The notes: generated by a model not told the origin, from the sequence alone. Shown: positions 16,893-26,745, counted from the first letter of the stretch. The stretch is 42,875 nt of DNA from Streptobacillus canis (GCF_009733925.1 NZ_WOEI01000014.1:1-42875), one strand, 5' to 3'. Numbers and translations are program-made.

Positions 16893-16927
16893 GTTTTAAC
16901 TAGTAAAAATCTATGTTTTTATCATAT

Positions 16928-17128
16928 TTATCTAATTATATTGTATAAAATCGCAACAAATAAGAATAAAAAAGCAACATATTCTGTAAATTTTTCTATT
17001 CCTTCTTTCTCTTGATCTAATACATTTGCTGTTTTAGCAATTCCACGACTTCTGTCAGGTTGAATTAATATTACACCAATTAATATTATTGCTAATACAA
17101 CTAATAAGATTACTAATAATGTTTTCAT
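16928..17128 (-). CDS. secG: Preprotein translocase subunit SecG
   Basis: SecG is the small third subunit of SecYEG. The 66-residue protein has two transmembrane helices (about 3-22 and 47-64) joined by a cytoplasmic loop beginning LIQPDRSRG, where the family usually has LLQxGKGxG-like residues. The short size, topology and position directly after tpiA, a common arrangement, support the call. The loop motif is unusual, so identity rests on topology and context. AAGGAGG precedes the ATG. No clear terminator follows it. Confidence 0.82.
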   Translation of the reverse strand: MKTLLVILLVVLAIILIGVILIQPDRSRGIAKTANVLDQEKEGIEKFTEYVAFLFLFVAILYNIIR

Positions 17129-17141
17129 TATTTAATCCTCC

Positions 17142-17900
17142 TTATATTTGAGACCCAGCTTCTACAAGTTTAGCAAAACTTGCAGGTTCTAATGCTGCTC
17201 CACCTATTAATCCACCATCAATATCTTTTTGAGACATTAATTCAAATGCATTTTCAGGTTTCATTGATCCACCATATTGTACTGTAATTTCTGCAGCAAT
17301 TTCTGCACCATACATATCAGTTAATAAATCTCTAATAAAAGCATGTACTTCTTGTGCTTGTTCAGAAGTAGCAGTTTTACCTGTTCCAATTGCCCAAACT
17401 GGCTCATAAGCTAATACTACATTTAAAATTCCTTTTTCACAAACACCTTTTAAACCTTCTCTTAATTGCTCTTCAACAACTTTTTCAGTTATGTTTGCTT
17501 CTCTTTGTTCTAAAGTTTCTCCAAAACATAAAATTGGTTTTAATCCATGATCTATAGCTGAACAAACTTTTTCATTTATAAATTTATTACATTCTTTATA
17601 GTATTCTCTTCTTTCTGAATGACCTACTAATACATACTCAACACCTAAATCTTTTAACATTAAAGGTGAAATTTCTCCTGTATATGCTCCACTTTCTTTA
17701 GGGTTCATATTTTGAGCTGCAATTTTAATGTTTGATCCTTTTGTTTCTCTTATAGCAGTTTCTAAACTTGTAAATGGAGCTGCTATAACCATTTCAACTG
17801 TTTTACCTTCAACTAATGGTAATAATTCTTTAAAGAATTTTTCAGTTTCTGTTCTTGTTTTATTCATTTTCCAGTTTCCAGCAACGATAATTTTTCTCAT
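17142..17900 (-). CDS. tpiA: Triose-phosphate isomerase
   Basis: TpiA interconverts dihydroxyacetone phosphate and glyceraldehyde-3-phosphate. Catalytic Lys11 is in GNWKMNKT, the electrophile His in VLVGHSERR, and the catalytic base Glu in AYEPVWAIGTGKTA. The phosphate-binding YGGSMKPENA and GGLIGGAAL close the barrel. It has 252 residues. It is first in a two-gene operon with secG. Confidence 0.97.
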   Translation of the reverse strand: MRKIIVAGNWKMNKTRTETEKFFKELLPLVEGKTVEMVIAAPFTSLETAIRETKGSNIKIAAQNMNPKESGAYTGEISPLMLKDLGVEYVLVGHSERREYYKECNKFINEKVCSAIDHGLKPILCFGETLEQREANITEKVVEEQLREGLKGVCEKGILNVVLAYEPVWAIGTGKTATSEQAQEVHAFIRDLLTDMYGAEIAAEITVQYGGSMKPENAFELMSQKDIDGGLIGGAALEPASFAKLVEAGSQI

Positions 17901-17930
17901 TTTTTTCCTCCAGTTTTTATTCTATACATA

Positions 17931-17959
17931 ATATTATCATATTTTACGGGACTTGTAAA
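17931..17959 (-). promoter_or_regulatory. Promoter of tpiA-secG
   Basis: TTTACA (17959-17954) and TAATAT (17936-17931) are 17 bases apart on the minus strand. Confidence 0.55.
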
Positions 17960-17976
17960 TAGTCTAAGTAGCATAT

Positions 17977-18789
17977 TTACTTATTTAATACAAATTTTTC
18001 TATTAAATCTGCTAGTATTCCTTCTTCATTACTCACACCTACATAATCAACCATTTCTTTAAGTTCTGGTTTAGCATTACTAGGAGCAACTTTAAATGCA
18101 CTAGCTTCAAGTAACGGAATGTCATTGTAACTATCCCCTGCAGATATAGTACTTTCTTTATCAATATTTAATATTTCTAATAATTTATGTAAAGTTTTTC
18201 CTTTATCTACTTTGTTATTAACAACCTCTAAAAATATTGGGAATGATCTTGCAAAAAATAGCTTTTCTGCAAATTTACTTTGTTTTAATTTTGCTTCATG
18301 CTCTATTAATATCTTTGGATCTCCAAGCAACATACATTTTGTAACTTTACTAAAATCTATTTCTTCAATATTTTCTATTCTTTCTATTTCACCTAGAGTT
18401 ATTTCTGCTTCTACTTTTGTAAATTCATTTATTTCACTTACTAAAATTTTATTATCATTATATGTTAAAAAATATAATCCATTCTCTTTAGCATAATAAT
18501 AAATTTCTATTGCATCTTGTTTTTCAACACCTAAAGTATATATTCTTTCACCAGTTTTACAATCAATTATTTCACCACCATTAAAAGAAACAATATATCC
18601 TCCAAATTTATCCATTTCTAATTCTTTAGCAAAATCTTGCATTGCAAAAGTTGGTCTTCCACTTGCTAGAACAAATATATGTCCATTTTTCTGTGCTTTT
18701 AAAATATATTCTTTATTTATTTCTGATATTTTATGTTCACCATTTAAAAGTGTTCCATCCATATCAGTAGCAATTAATTTGTATTTCAT
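17977..18789 (-). CDS. Cof-type HAD phosphatase
   Basis: The 270-residue protein is a class IIB HAD phosphatase. The nucleophile motif is ATDMDGTLLNG at the N-terminus, motif II is VLASGRP, the conserved Lys follows in DKGKTLHKLLE, and motif IV is ISAGDSYNDIPLLEAS. Cof enzymes dephosphorylate sugar phosphates, FMN or PLP; the substrate is not determinable here. It is the last gene of the copA-to-cof run, four bases after ackA. I see no convincing terminator after it. Confidence 0.88.
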   Translation of the reverse strand: MKYKLIATDMDGTLLNGEHKISEINKEYILKAQKNGHIFVLASGRPTFAMQDFAKELEMDKFGGYIVSFNGGEIIDCKTGERIYTLGVEKQDAIEIYYYAKENGLYFLTYNDNKILVSEINEFTKVEAEITLGEIERIENIEEIDFSKVTKCMLLGDPKILIEHEAKLKQSKFAEKLFFARSFPIFLEVVNNKVDKGKTLHKLLEILNIDKESTISAGDSYNDIPLLEASAFKVAPSNAKPELKEMVDYVGVSNEEGILADLIEKFVLNK

Positions 18790-18792
18790 TCA

Positions 18793-20013
18793 CTATCCTT
18801 TCAATAAATTAACTGTTTCAATTGAAATCATTAATTCTTCATTTGTTTCTATCTTAAATATGCTAGTTTTAGAATCTTCCATACTTAAATCTATATCTCC
18901 AGATTTCCTTACTTTATTTTTTTCATAATCAAGTTTTATATTCATAAATTCTAAATTTTCACATACTTTTTGTCTTGTTTCACTTGAATTTTCACCTATT
19001 CCACCTGTGAAAATAATTGCATCGACACCTTGTAATAAAATGTAATATGCACCAATAAATTTTTGTATACTATATGCCATCATATCAAAAGCAAGCTTGG
19101 CTCTCTCATCACCACTCAACATTGCTTCTGTCAATTCTCTATTATCTGAGCTCTTACCATATACTCCTAAAACCCCAGATCTCTTATTAAGTTTTTGACT
19201 CATTTCTTCAATAGATAAATGATATTCTTGCATTATATGTAATACAATTGAAGGGTCAATGTCACCACAACGTGTACCCATTACAAGTCCAGCAAGTGGT
19301 GTAAATCCCATAGAAGTATCTAAAACCTTACCATCTTTTATTGCTGTAATTGAAGCACCATTACCCAAATGACAACTAATAATTTTATATCCACCATAAG
19401 GTTTATTTATTCCTTTTTCTAATAATAATTTTTCTGCAACCTTACAAACATATTTATGACTTGTTCCATGGAACCCGTATTTTCTTATTTTTAATTTTTC
19501 ATATTCTTCATAAGGAATTGCATACATGTATGCTTTTGCAGCCATGCTAGAATGAAATGCAGTATCAAATACTGCTACATTAGGAGTATTAGGCAATAAT
19601 TCTCTCATTACTTTTATCCCCATAACATTTGCAGGATTGTGTAAAGGAGCTAAAGACGAAATTTTTTCTAACGAAATTATATTCTTATCATTGATTAATA
19701 ATGGTTCTGTAAATTCTTCTCCACCATGTACTACCCTGTGTCCAATTGCTTGTATTTGACTTACATCTTCAAATACTCCAAATTCATTATCTACTAAAAC
19801 ATTTAAAACAAATTCTAAAGCTCTTTTATGATTTGGAAATGGTTCAGGAACTTTGTCAATTTTTTTATTTCTAACAAAATTTTTGATACTAAATCTTGAA
19901 TTCTCAATTCCAATTCTTTCACATAATCCTTTAATCATTACTTCTTCACTGGCAGTATCAATTACAGAAAACTTTAAAGATGAACTACCACTATTTAACA
20001 CTAATATTTTCAT
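18793..20013 (-). CDS. ackA: Acetate kinase
   Basis: AckA makes ATP and acetate from acetyl phosphate. The N-terminal LVLNSGSSSLKFSV, the HRVVHGGE motif, DTAFHSSM and the nucleotide-binding GGIGENSSETR are all present in 406 residues. AGAGGTG precedes the ATG. No pta gene is adjacent; instead it sits with glk, gapN and cof, tying sugar phosphorylation, NADPH-forming lower glycolysis and acetate-linked ATP production into one transcript. Confidence 0.97.
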   Translation of the reverse strand: MKILVLNSGSSSLKFSVIDTASEEVMIKGLCERIGIENSRFSIKNFVRNKKIDKVPEPFPNHKRALEFVLNVLVDNEFGVFEDVSQIQAIGHRVVHGGEEFTEPLLINDKNIISLEKISSLAPLHNPANVMGIKVMRELLPNTPNVAVFDTAFHSSMAAKAYMYAIPYEEYEKLKIRKYGFHGTSHKYVCKVAEKLLLEKGINKPYGGYKIISCHLGNGASITAIKDGKVLDTSMGFTPLAGLVMGTRCGDIDPSIVLHIMQEYHLSIEEMSQKLNKRSGVLGVYGKSSDNRELTEAMLSGDERAKLAFDMMAYSIQKFIGAYYILLQGVDAIIFTGGIGENSSETRQKVCENLEFMNIKLDYEKNKVRKSGDIDLSMEDSKTSIFKIETNEELMISIETVNLLKG

Positions 20014-20024
20014 AACTTCACCTC

Positions 20025-21314
20025 TTATAAAATTTCTAAAATTACCTTCTCAATTCTCTTATTATTCACTTTTAATATTTTTATTTTAAATCCATCAAAC
20101 ATAATATCTTTTATTTTATTATCCATAGGTATAAATCCTAATTTTTCAATTAATATTCCATTTAATGAATCATAATGGTTAGATTCAATGTTAAAGTTAA
20201 AATAATCATTAAAATCATTTAAACTAATCGATGAACTAATCATATATTTATTTTGTCCTATTTTTTGAATATCCTCATGCTCTAAATCATATTCATCATT
20301 AATATTTCCTACGATTTCTTCAAGAAGATCTTCTAGTGTTACTATTCCTGATACCCCACCATACTCATCAATTAATATTGCAATATGTTTTTTCAAACTT
20401 TTCATTTCAATAAATAGAGATTGTATTTTTTTTGTTTCAGGTACAAAATATGCTTCTTGAAGTATGTCCTTTAATTCTATGTTTTCGAATCCAATTTCAT
20501 ATGCTTTCTTTAATAAACTTTTAGTATGTAGTATTCCTACAATATTGTCTAAATCTTCTTTATATACTGGAATTCTTGAAAACCTTATTATATCTTCATA
20601 AGAAAACATCTCTTGTATATTTGAATCTATATCAATTGCAAACATTGAAGTTCTTGGTATCATAACTTCTCTTGCAACTTTATCTTCAAAATCAATAATT
20701 TTTTCTATCATTGCTCTTTCTGTATCTTTTATATCACTGTCATTTACCATCATTTTTATTTCTTGTTTACTAACCATTTCTAAATTATTGTTTTCATTAA
20801 TTTTGAAAATTCTTAAAAATATATTAGTTGAAAAAGATAATATTTTTATAAATGGAATAAATAACTTATATACAAACAATATTATACCTATATTAGTTAA
20901 AGCTATCTTTTCAGGGTTTAAAAGAGCTAGCCTTTTAGGTATTAATTCACCAAAAACTAATGATAGATATGAAAGTAACAATGTTACTAATACAACTGAT
21001 ACCTGTTGATAATATTGAAATGAAAATTTACTTAAAAATCCTGCTAAAAAATTTGATAAAGAAATCGCAGCTGATGCAGATGCTAAAAATCCTGCTAAAG
21101 TAATACCAATTTGTATTGTTGATAATAAATTTGCTGGTTCTTCCATTAATTTTTCTAATTTAATTGCTTTTTCATTTCCTTCATCTATTAATATTTTCAA
21201 TTTATTCTTATTAATAGAGACTATTGCCATTTCACTTCCAGAAAAAAATGCATTTATTAATATTAAGACTATTATTAATAAAATCTGGGGTAATATGGAC
21301 GATCCTGTATTCAT
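20025..21314 (-). CDS. HlyC/CorC family membrane transporter
   Basis: The N-terminal ~180 residues form the CNNM/DUF21 membrane domain with four hydrophobic segments and FFSGSEMAIVSINKNKL near residue 20. A CBS-domain pair follows (VMIPRTSMFAIDID and HIAILIDEYGGVSGIVTLEDLLEEIVG), then the small CorC_HlyC domain. Relatives move or regulate magnesium or cobalt ions; the older haemolysin label is probably wrong. ATG at 21314 is preferred over a GTG three codons upstream that overlaps GGAG. It has 429 residues and starts 13 bases after glk. Confidence 0.9.
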   Translation of the reverse strand: MNTGSSILPQILLIIVLILINAFFSGSEMAIVSINKNKLKILIDEGNEKAIKLEKLMEEPANLLSTIQIGITLAGFLASASAAISLSNFLAGFLSKFSFQYYQQVSVVLVTLLLSYLSLVFGELIPKRLALLNPEKIALTNIGIILFVYKLFIPFIKILSFSTNIFLRIFKINENNNLEMVSKQEIKMMVNDSDIKDTERAMIEKIIDFEDKVAREVMIPRTSMFAIDIDSNIQEMFSYEDIIRFSRIPVYKEDLDNIVGILHTKSLLKKAYEIGFENIELKDILQEAYFVPETKKIQSLFIEMKSLKKHIAILIDEYGGVSGIVTLEDLLEEIVGNINDEYDLEHEDIQKIGQNKYMISSSISLNDFNDYFNFNIESNHYDSLNGILIEKLGFIPMDNKIKDIMFDGFKIKILKVNNKRIEKVILEIL

Positions 21315-21327
21315 GTGATTCACTCTC

Positions 21328-22281
21328 CTACTTTACTGACTGCATCGCTAGATAAGCTGCACCATAAATACCAGCATCATTACCAAGTTTTGCAATTTTT
21401 ATTTCTACATTTTTTTCAATAGATGTTATTAAATATTCTGGTAAATATTTCTTAATTTTATCAGTCAAGAAATCACCTGCAAGAGCAACTCCACCACCAA
21501 TAACTACAATATCAGAATCTAATATTGTTAATGCTGAACTGATACCCATAGCTAAATATTCTGCAGTTTCTTCAATAATTTCTAAAGATAACTTATCTCC
21601 TTGTTTTGCACAATCAAATACATCTTTTGCTTCAGGTAATCTATCTCTTGTGATATTATATAACATATTATTTTTATTTACTTCTAATCTATCTTTTGCA
21701 ATTCTAGCTATACCAGTTGCAGAGGCATAAGCTTCAAAACATCCTCTTTTTCCACAACCACATAATCTTCCTTTTTTCTCTAATGGAATATGTCCTATTT
21801 CACCAGAAGCACCGTTTTTACCAGAGATAATTTCTCCATTAACAACAACTCCTCCACCTATTCCTGTACCTATAGCCATTCCAAGCACATTTTTATATCC
21901 TTTTGCTGCTCCAACCCATAACTCCCCAAGAGTAATAACATTAACATCATTGTCAATGAATACAGGTTTTAATAATTGATTTTCAAATTCTTTAGCTAAA
22001 TTTAAATTTGCTGGCCAAGGAAAATTAGCCCACATTAATACAGTTGATTTATTTACAATTGGTCCAGGTACTCCTACACCTAATGCAACAAAATCATCAT
22101 ATTTAATACCATTTTTTTCTAATCCATATTTTAAATGGTCCGATAATTTTTTTACTGTTTCTTCGTAACCTAAATCTGATTCTGTCTTCACTATTGTCGA
22201 ATATACAATAGTTCCGTTTTCATCTAAAATACCAATTTTAGAATTCGTTCCTCCTAAATCAATTCCTCCAAAATATTTCAT
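21328..22281 (-). CDS. glk: ROK-family glucokinase
   Basis: The enzyme phosphorylates glucose with ATP at the head of glycolysis. The phosphate loop GGIDLGGTNSKIGI is at the N-terminus, the sugar-binding GHIPLE is intact, and the ROK zinc site CGCGKRGCFEAYAS is complete. It has 317 residues. GGAGG seven bases upstream selects ATG at 22281 over an in-frame ATG four codons earlier. Glucokinase rather than a regulator is favoured by the lack of a helix-turn-helix N-terminus and by the gapN neighbour 16 bases upstream. Confidence 0.93.
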   Translation of the reverse strand: MKYFGGIDLGGTNSKIGILDENGTIVYSTIVKTESDLGYEETVKKLSDHLKYGLEKNGIKYDDFVALGVGVPGPIVNKSTVLMWANFPWPANLNLAKEFENQLLKPVFIDNDVNVITLGELWVGAAKGYKNVLGMAIGTGIGGGVVVNGEIISGKNGASGEIGHIPLEKKGRLCGCGKRGCFEAYASATGIARIAKDRLEVNKNNMLYNITRDRLPEAKDVFDCAKQGDKLSLEIIEETAEYLAMGISSALTILDSDIVVIGGGVALAGDFLTDKIKKYLPEYLITSIEKNVEIKIAKLGNDAGIYGAAYLAMQSVK

Positions 22282-22296
22282 TTTTACCTCCATTAC

Positions 22297-23670
22297 TTAA
22301 ATATCTAATACTATTGTTTTAACCTTTGTCATAGAAAGTATACTATATCTAATACCTTGTACACCTGCACCAGAATTTTTTATCCCTAAAAAAGGGAAAT
22401 TATCTGGTCCACGTTGTGTTTTATTATTTATATGTACTGTACCTACTTCTAATTCGTTCGCGAATTTTAATGCCTTATCTATATTTTTAGTAAATATAGA
22501 ACTCTGTAAACCATATTCAGATCTATTTGCAATTTCCAATGCTTCTTCTTCACTTTTAACTCTTATAATTGGTAAAACAGGACCAAAAGGTTCTTCCCAA
22601 GCTATATCCATTTCTACTGTTACATTATCTAAAAGAGCAGGATAAATTAAGTTTGATTCTCTTTTAATTGAAGTTAAAGGTTTAGCACCTTTCTCTATGG
22701 CATCATTTATTAATTTCTCAACAAAAATAGCGCTTTTTTCATCTATTAAAGGGGTAATTTCTACATCTTCAAAAGGATTCCCTACTTTTAGATTTAAAAC
22801 TTTTTCTTTAATCTTTTCAACCAAAGTATCAGCAATTTCTTCCATTACAAGTACTCTTTTTATTGCTGTACATCTTTGACCTGAATATGAAAATGCTCCA
22901 GCTACAATATCTTTAGCAGCTTTATCTAAATCTGCATCTTCTAAAACTATAGCAGCATCTTTTCCACCAAGTTCTAATAAAATTGGTTTCATTTTTGCTT
23001 GTATACCTATTCTTTCTCCTATTGGTGTACTTCCTGTAAAATTAATAAAATCAATTTCTTTATGTGTATTTAAATAATCACCAATTTCTGATCCTTTACC
23101 TGTTACAACTTGTAATACATCTTCAGGTAACCCTGCATTTTCAAAACATTTTACAAGTTCTATCCCAGATAAAACACCCTGACTTGCAGGCTTAAATACA
23201 ACTGTATTACCTGCAATTAATGCTGGAACTATTTTTGATGCAGCTAAATTTACTGGATAATTAAATGGAGATATTGCAAGTACAACACCCATTGGTTCTC
23301 TTCTAGCTATTGCTATTTTATTTTTAGAACCTTCATCATAATTTCCACCTTCAAATACTTCTCCAAAAATTCTCATCCCTTCTTCAGCCGAATATTTAAT
23401 TAGACCAACTGTTCTTTCAACTTCTGTTAGAGCATCTTTATATGGTTTTGAAATCTCTTTTGCTAATAAAGTAGCTATTTTAACTTTTGCTTTTTCTAAT
23501 TCATCAGCTGCTTTATGCATATATTCTGCTCTCTTTGCAGTTGATAATTCTTTCCAAGATTTAAATGATTTACGTGCTTTTAAATATATATCATTAACAT
23601 CATCTTGACTCATTTTTTTTATACTTCCAAGTAGACTACCATCTACTGGAGATAATACATTAATTTCCAT
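22297..23670 (-). CDS. gapN: NADP-dependent non-phosphorylating glyceraldehyde-3-phosphate dehydrogenase
   Basis: GapN oxidises glyceraldehyde-3-phosphate straight to 3-phosphoglycerate, making NADPH and skipping one ATP. It is an aldehyde dehydrogenase: catalytic Cys in FSYSGQRCTAIKRVLV, general-base Glu in LLELGGKDAAIVLEDAD, cofactor loop FTGSTPIGERI. The SGQRCTAIKRV context is typical of GapN rather than general ALDHs. The start is uncertain: the ATG at 23670 overlaps the last 11 bases of the hydrolase gene with only GGATGG upstream, and an ATG four codons earlier is possible. Translational coupling is likely. Length is about 457 residues. Confidence 0.92.
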   Translation of the reverse strand: MEINVLSPVDGSLLGSIKKMSQDDVNDIYLKARKSFKSWKELSTAKRAEYMHKAADELEKAKVKIATLLAKEISKPYKDALTEVERTVGLIKYSAEEGMRIFGEVFEGGNYDEGSKNKIAIARREPMGVVLAISPFNYPVNLAASKIVPALIAGNTVVFKPASQGVLSGIELVKCFENAGLPEDVLQVVTGKGSEIGDYLNTHKEIDFINFTGSTPIGERIGIQAKMKPILLELGGKDAAIVLEDADLDKAAKDIVAGAFSYSGQRCTAIKRVLVMEEIADTLVEKIKEKVLNLKVGNPFEDVEITPLIDEKSAIFVEKLINDAIEKGAKPLTSIKRESNLIYPALLDNVTVEMDIAWEEPFGPVLPIIRVKSEEEALEIANRSEYGLQSSIFTKNIDKALKFANELEVGTVHINNKTQRGPDNFPFLGIKNSGAGVQGIRYSILSMTKVKTIVLDI

Positions 23671-24550
23671 TTGTAATACCATCCATATATTCAATTATTT
23701 GTTTAATTATATCTTCTTTATTTAATTCGAATAATATATCATGTCTTGCTTTCTTTACTTTTAAAAATTTAATATTATTCTTTCCATTATTTATTTTTTG
23801 CATATATTTTTTTAATTTAGTTTCTGACACTAACGCATCTCTTGTACCAAAAACAACAAAAATATTTGCATTTTCATTTATTTTCTTTATATTCTTTTTG
23901 ATATATGCTGTAAGTGATAAAACATTATTATATAGTCTTGCAGATCCTTGTTTTAAATATTTATCATCTGCTAAATATGCTGCAACAACATCTTTATCTC
24001 TATTTAACCATGCAGATTTACCTTCTTTTACAAAGGATCTATTTAAAGTTCTTAAAATAAACTTGTTAATAAAACTATTTTTCATACCAAATTTCATTTC
24101 AACATTTGTAATTATTTTACCCATAAAAATAGAAAATTTCTTTTCTATTGGCATTGAAATTAAAACAGAATTTTTTAGTTTTATATCTTCCTGAAGGTAT
24201 AGGCTTAGTAAACCTCCAACTCCTTTACCAATTAAAAATATGTCTTCATTTCTAACATGATTTAATTTTTTCTTTATAAATAACTTTATATCATTTAAAA
24301 TTCCAGTTATTCCCTTATCACCAAAATCAGCAACTTCACTCTCTCTTAAATCTCCATGACCTCTATATTCAAATAAATAAACATCATAACCTGCATCATT
24401 TAATTTTAATGCAAAATCATTATATCTGTCTGCATATTCATAAAGTCCATGTAGCATTATCACTTTTTTCTTATTACCATTTTCATATGAAAGATATGGA
24501 ATTTGTGTGCCATCAAAACTTTCAAATAATTCTTTCTTCATTATCTCCAT
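23660..24550 (-). CDS. Alpha/beta hydrolase, lysophospholipase-like, nucleophile serine missing
   Basis: The 296-residue protein resembles monoacylglycerol lipase/lysophospholipase (Hydrolase_4): LHGLYEYADRYNDFA at 33-47, EYRGHGDLRES at 61-71, the acid in GTRDALV, and the histidine in ARHDILFE. The nucleophile elbow, normally GxSxG, reads GKGVG at 108-112, so Gly110 replaces the serine. A normal esterase mechanism is therefore not possible, although acid and histidine remain. ATG at 24550 is supported by AAAGGAG eight bases upstream, inside the copA tail. Cotranscribed between copA and gapN. Its role is unknown. Confidence 0.8.
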   Translation of the reverse strand: MEIMKKELFESFDGTQIPYLSYENGNKKKVIMLHGLYEYADRYNDFALKLNDAGYDVYLFEYRGHGDLRESEVADFGDKGITGILNDIKLFIKKKLNHVRNEDIFLIGKGVGGLLSLYLQEDIKLKNSVLISMPIEKKFSIFMGKIITNVEMKFGMKNSFINKFILRTLNRSFVKEGKSAWLNRDKDVVAAYLADDKYLKQGSARLYNNVLSLTAYIKKNIKKINENANIFVVFGTRDALVSETKLKKYMQKINNGKNNIKFLKVKKARHDILFELNKEDIIKQIIEYMDGITNGN

Positions 24551-24553
24551 TTA

Positions 24554-26725
24554 TTATTCTCCTTTAAACATATTTAAAGTCATCGCGTTTAATAGGACAC
24601 ATATAGAACTTATACTCATTGCAAATGCTGCAAACATTGGATTCAATGTTAATCCTAATTTAACAAATATTCCTGCAGCTAAAGCTATACCAATAAAATT
24701 ATATATGAATGCCCAAAAAAGACTTAATTTAATATTTCTTATTACAGACTTACTTAAATTTATCGAATTAATAATATCTATAAGTCTTTGTTTCATTAAT
24801 ACTATATCAGATATTTCCATTGCTATATCTGTTGATCCACCAATGCTAATACCAATATCAGCTTTCGCTAAAGCTGGCGCATCATTTATCCCATCTCCAA
24901 CCATTATAACCTTATTCTTTTCTTGTAACTTAACTAAAATATCATACTTTTCATTTGGTAGTAATTCAGCATGAATCTCATCTATTCCTAAAATTTTAGA
25001 AATATGTCTTGCGGTTTCTAAATTATCACCAGTTAACATAATTGGTTTAATGCCTAATTCCTTTAATTTTTGTATTGTTACAACTGCATCTTCTCTTATA
25101 TCATCTGCAATTGTAATTATTGCATTTAATATCCCATTAATTCCCACTAGAATAACTGTTTTACCTGTTTTAGAATAATTTTCTATATCTTTTAAATAAT
25201 TTGATAAATCTATGTTATTATCTAACATTAATTTTTCATTACCTATTATTATTTTTTCATTTTTAATTTTAGCTTGAATTCCTCTTCCTTCAATTTGATT
25301 AAATTCATCAATATCTATTAATTTTGAATTTAAAGCTTCACAATATTTTACAATTGATGACGCTAAATGGTGTTCTGATTTTTTTTCAATGCTAAATACA
25401 TAATCTAAAAGCTTTTCATTATTTGTAATATTAAAATAATCTATTACTTCAGGTTTCCCTTTAGTTAAAGTACCAGTTTTATCAAATAGAATTACATTGG
25501 CATCTCTAATAATTTCTAATAATTCTGCTCTTTTAAATAATACACCTATTTGCGTTCCTTTTAAACTACCTATCATTATTGAAATTGGTGTTGCAATACC
25601 AAGTGCACAAGGACATGAAATTACTAGAACAGAAATCGCTCTATTTACTGCAATTGCAAAATTACCACCTATAAAATACCAAAAAATAAATGTACAAATA
25701 GATATTATAAATATTGTTGGTACTAAAATCCCACTAATTTTATCTGCAAGTTTTGCAATCGGTGCTTTACTTGAAGTTGCTTCCTCTACAAGATCAATAA
25801 CCTTAGCTATTATTGTATCGTTACTTTCTTTTGTAACTTTTACTTTTAAATATCCTTTTTCTAATATACTTGCTGCAATTACATAATCATTAATATTCTT
25901 CTCAACAAGTCTGCTTTCTCCAGTTATAGAAGATTCATCCGTATATCCTTTTCCTTCTATTACAATACCATCACAGCTAACTACTTCACCTGATTTTATT
26001 AATACAATATCATCTATTTCTAAATCTTCTATATCAATTTTTATTTCTTTATCATCTTTTATTATTAATGCTTTTTTTGGTGTTAAATCCATCATTTTAG
26101 CAATACTTTCAGAAGCATTTTTCTTTATTTTAGATTCAATATATTTCCCTAAACTAACAAGCGTTAATATAACTACTATAGACTCAAAATATAATTCATT
26201 TTTACTTCCTATCATCATATTAAAAATACTATAAATATATGAAGCAATAGTACTTACTGCAATAAGAGTAGACATATTTGAACTTTTATTCTTTAATGCA
26301 AGAAATCCTGATTTGTAATAATTTCTATATATATACATTACAATACTTGTAATAATCAATTGTATTATTGAAGAATATTTTGGTTCCTTTAACCCTATCA
26401 TATGACCCATAGAAACATACATTAACAAAATACTTAAAATTATCGAGACTAATAAATATCTTTTATCATTATTTTTATCTTCTATTTCTAAATTTTGATT
26501 TTTATTATTACTTTTTAATAATTCAATTCCAAAACCAATTTTTTTTACTTTATCAATAATATCATTAGTATTTATTTTATTTTCATCAAATATAACAGAC
26601 ATACGTGATGTAATTAAATTAATACTAACATTCTCAATTCCATCTATTTTTTCAAGATTTTTTGTGATATTTAACGAACAATTTGTACAATGCATACCTG
26701 TTATATTAAATTTTTCTCTTTTCAT
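24554..26725 (-). CDS. copA: Copper-translocating P1B-type ATPase
   Basis: CopA pumps Cu(I) out of the cytoplasm. The single N-terminal heavy-metal domain carries GMHCTNC with Cys13 and Cys16, the transmembrane metal site is SCPCALGIATP, and the phosphorylation site is DKTGTLTKGKPE. The TGES loop (SITGESRLVEK), the HP-type EKKSEHHLASSI motif and GDGINDAPALAKAD are all present in 723 residues. AAGGAG precedes the ATG. It leads a seven-gene run down to cof. No CopZ or CopY gene is adjacent, but a 12-base inverted repeat flanks its -10. Confidence 0.94.
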   Translation of the reverse strand: MKREKFNITGMHCTNCSLNITKNLEKIDGIENVSINLITSRMSVIFDENKINTNDIIDKVKKIGFGIELLKSNNKNQNLEIEDKNNDKRYLLVSIILSILLMYVSMGHMIGLKEPKYSSIIQLIITSIVMYIYRNYYKSGFLALKNKSSNMSTLIAVSTIASYIYSIFNMMIGSKNELYFESIVVILTLVSLGKYIESKIKKNASESIAKMMDLTPKKALIIKDDKEIKIDIEDLEIDDIVLIKSGEVVSCDGIVIEGKGYTDESSITGESRLVEKNINDYVIAASILEKGYLKVKVTKESNDTIIAKVIDLVEEATSSKAPIAKLADKISGILVPTIFIISICTFIFWYFIGGNFAIAVNRAISVLVISCPCALGIATPISIMIGSLKGTQIGVLFKRAELLEIIRDANVILFDKTGTLTKGKPEVIDYFNITNNEKLLDYVFSIEKKSEHHLASSIVKYCEALNSKLIDIDEFNQIEGRGIQAKIKNEKIIIGNEKLMLDNNIDLSNYLKDIENYSKTGKTVILVGINGILNAIITIADDIREDAVVTIQKLKELGIKPIMLTGDNLETARHISKILGIDEIHAELLPNEKYDILVKLQEKNKVIMVGDGINDAPALAKADIGISIGGSTDIAMEISDIVLMKQRLIDIINSINLSKSVIRNIKLSLFWAFIYNFIGIALAAGIFVKLGLTLNPMFAAFAMSISSICVLLNAMTLNMFKGE

Positions 26726-26745
26726 TTAATCTCCTTCTTCTAAAC

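Noticed and set aside
17956..17985. A terminator after the Cof phosphatase formed by GTAAATA and TATTTAC.
   Set aside because: The stem is short and AT-only, the loop is long and no T run follows on the minus strand; the bases are better explained as part of the tpiA promoter.
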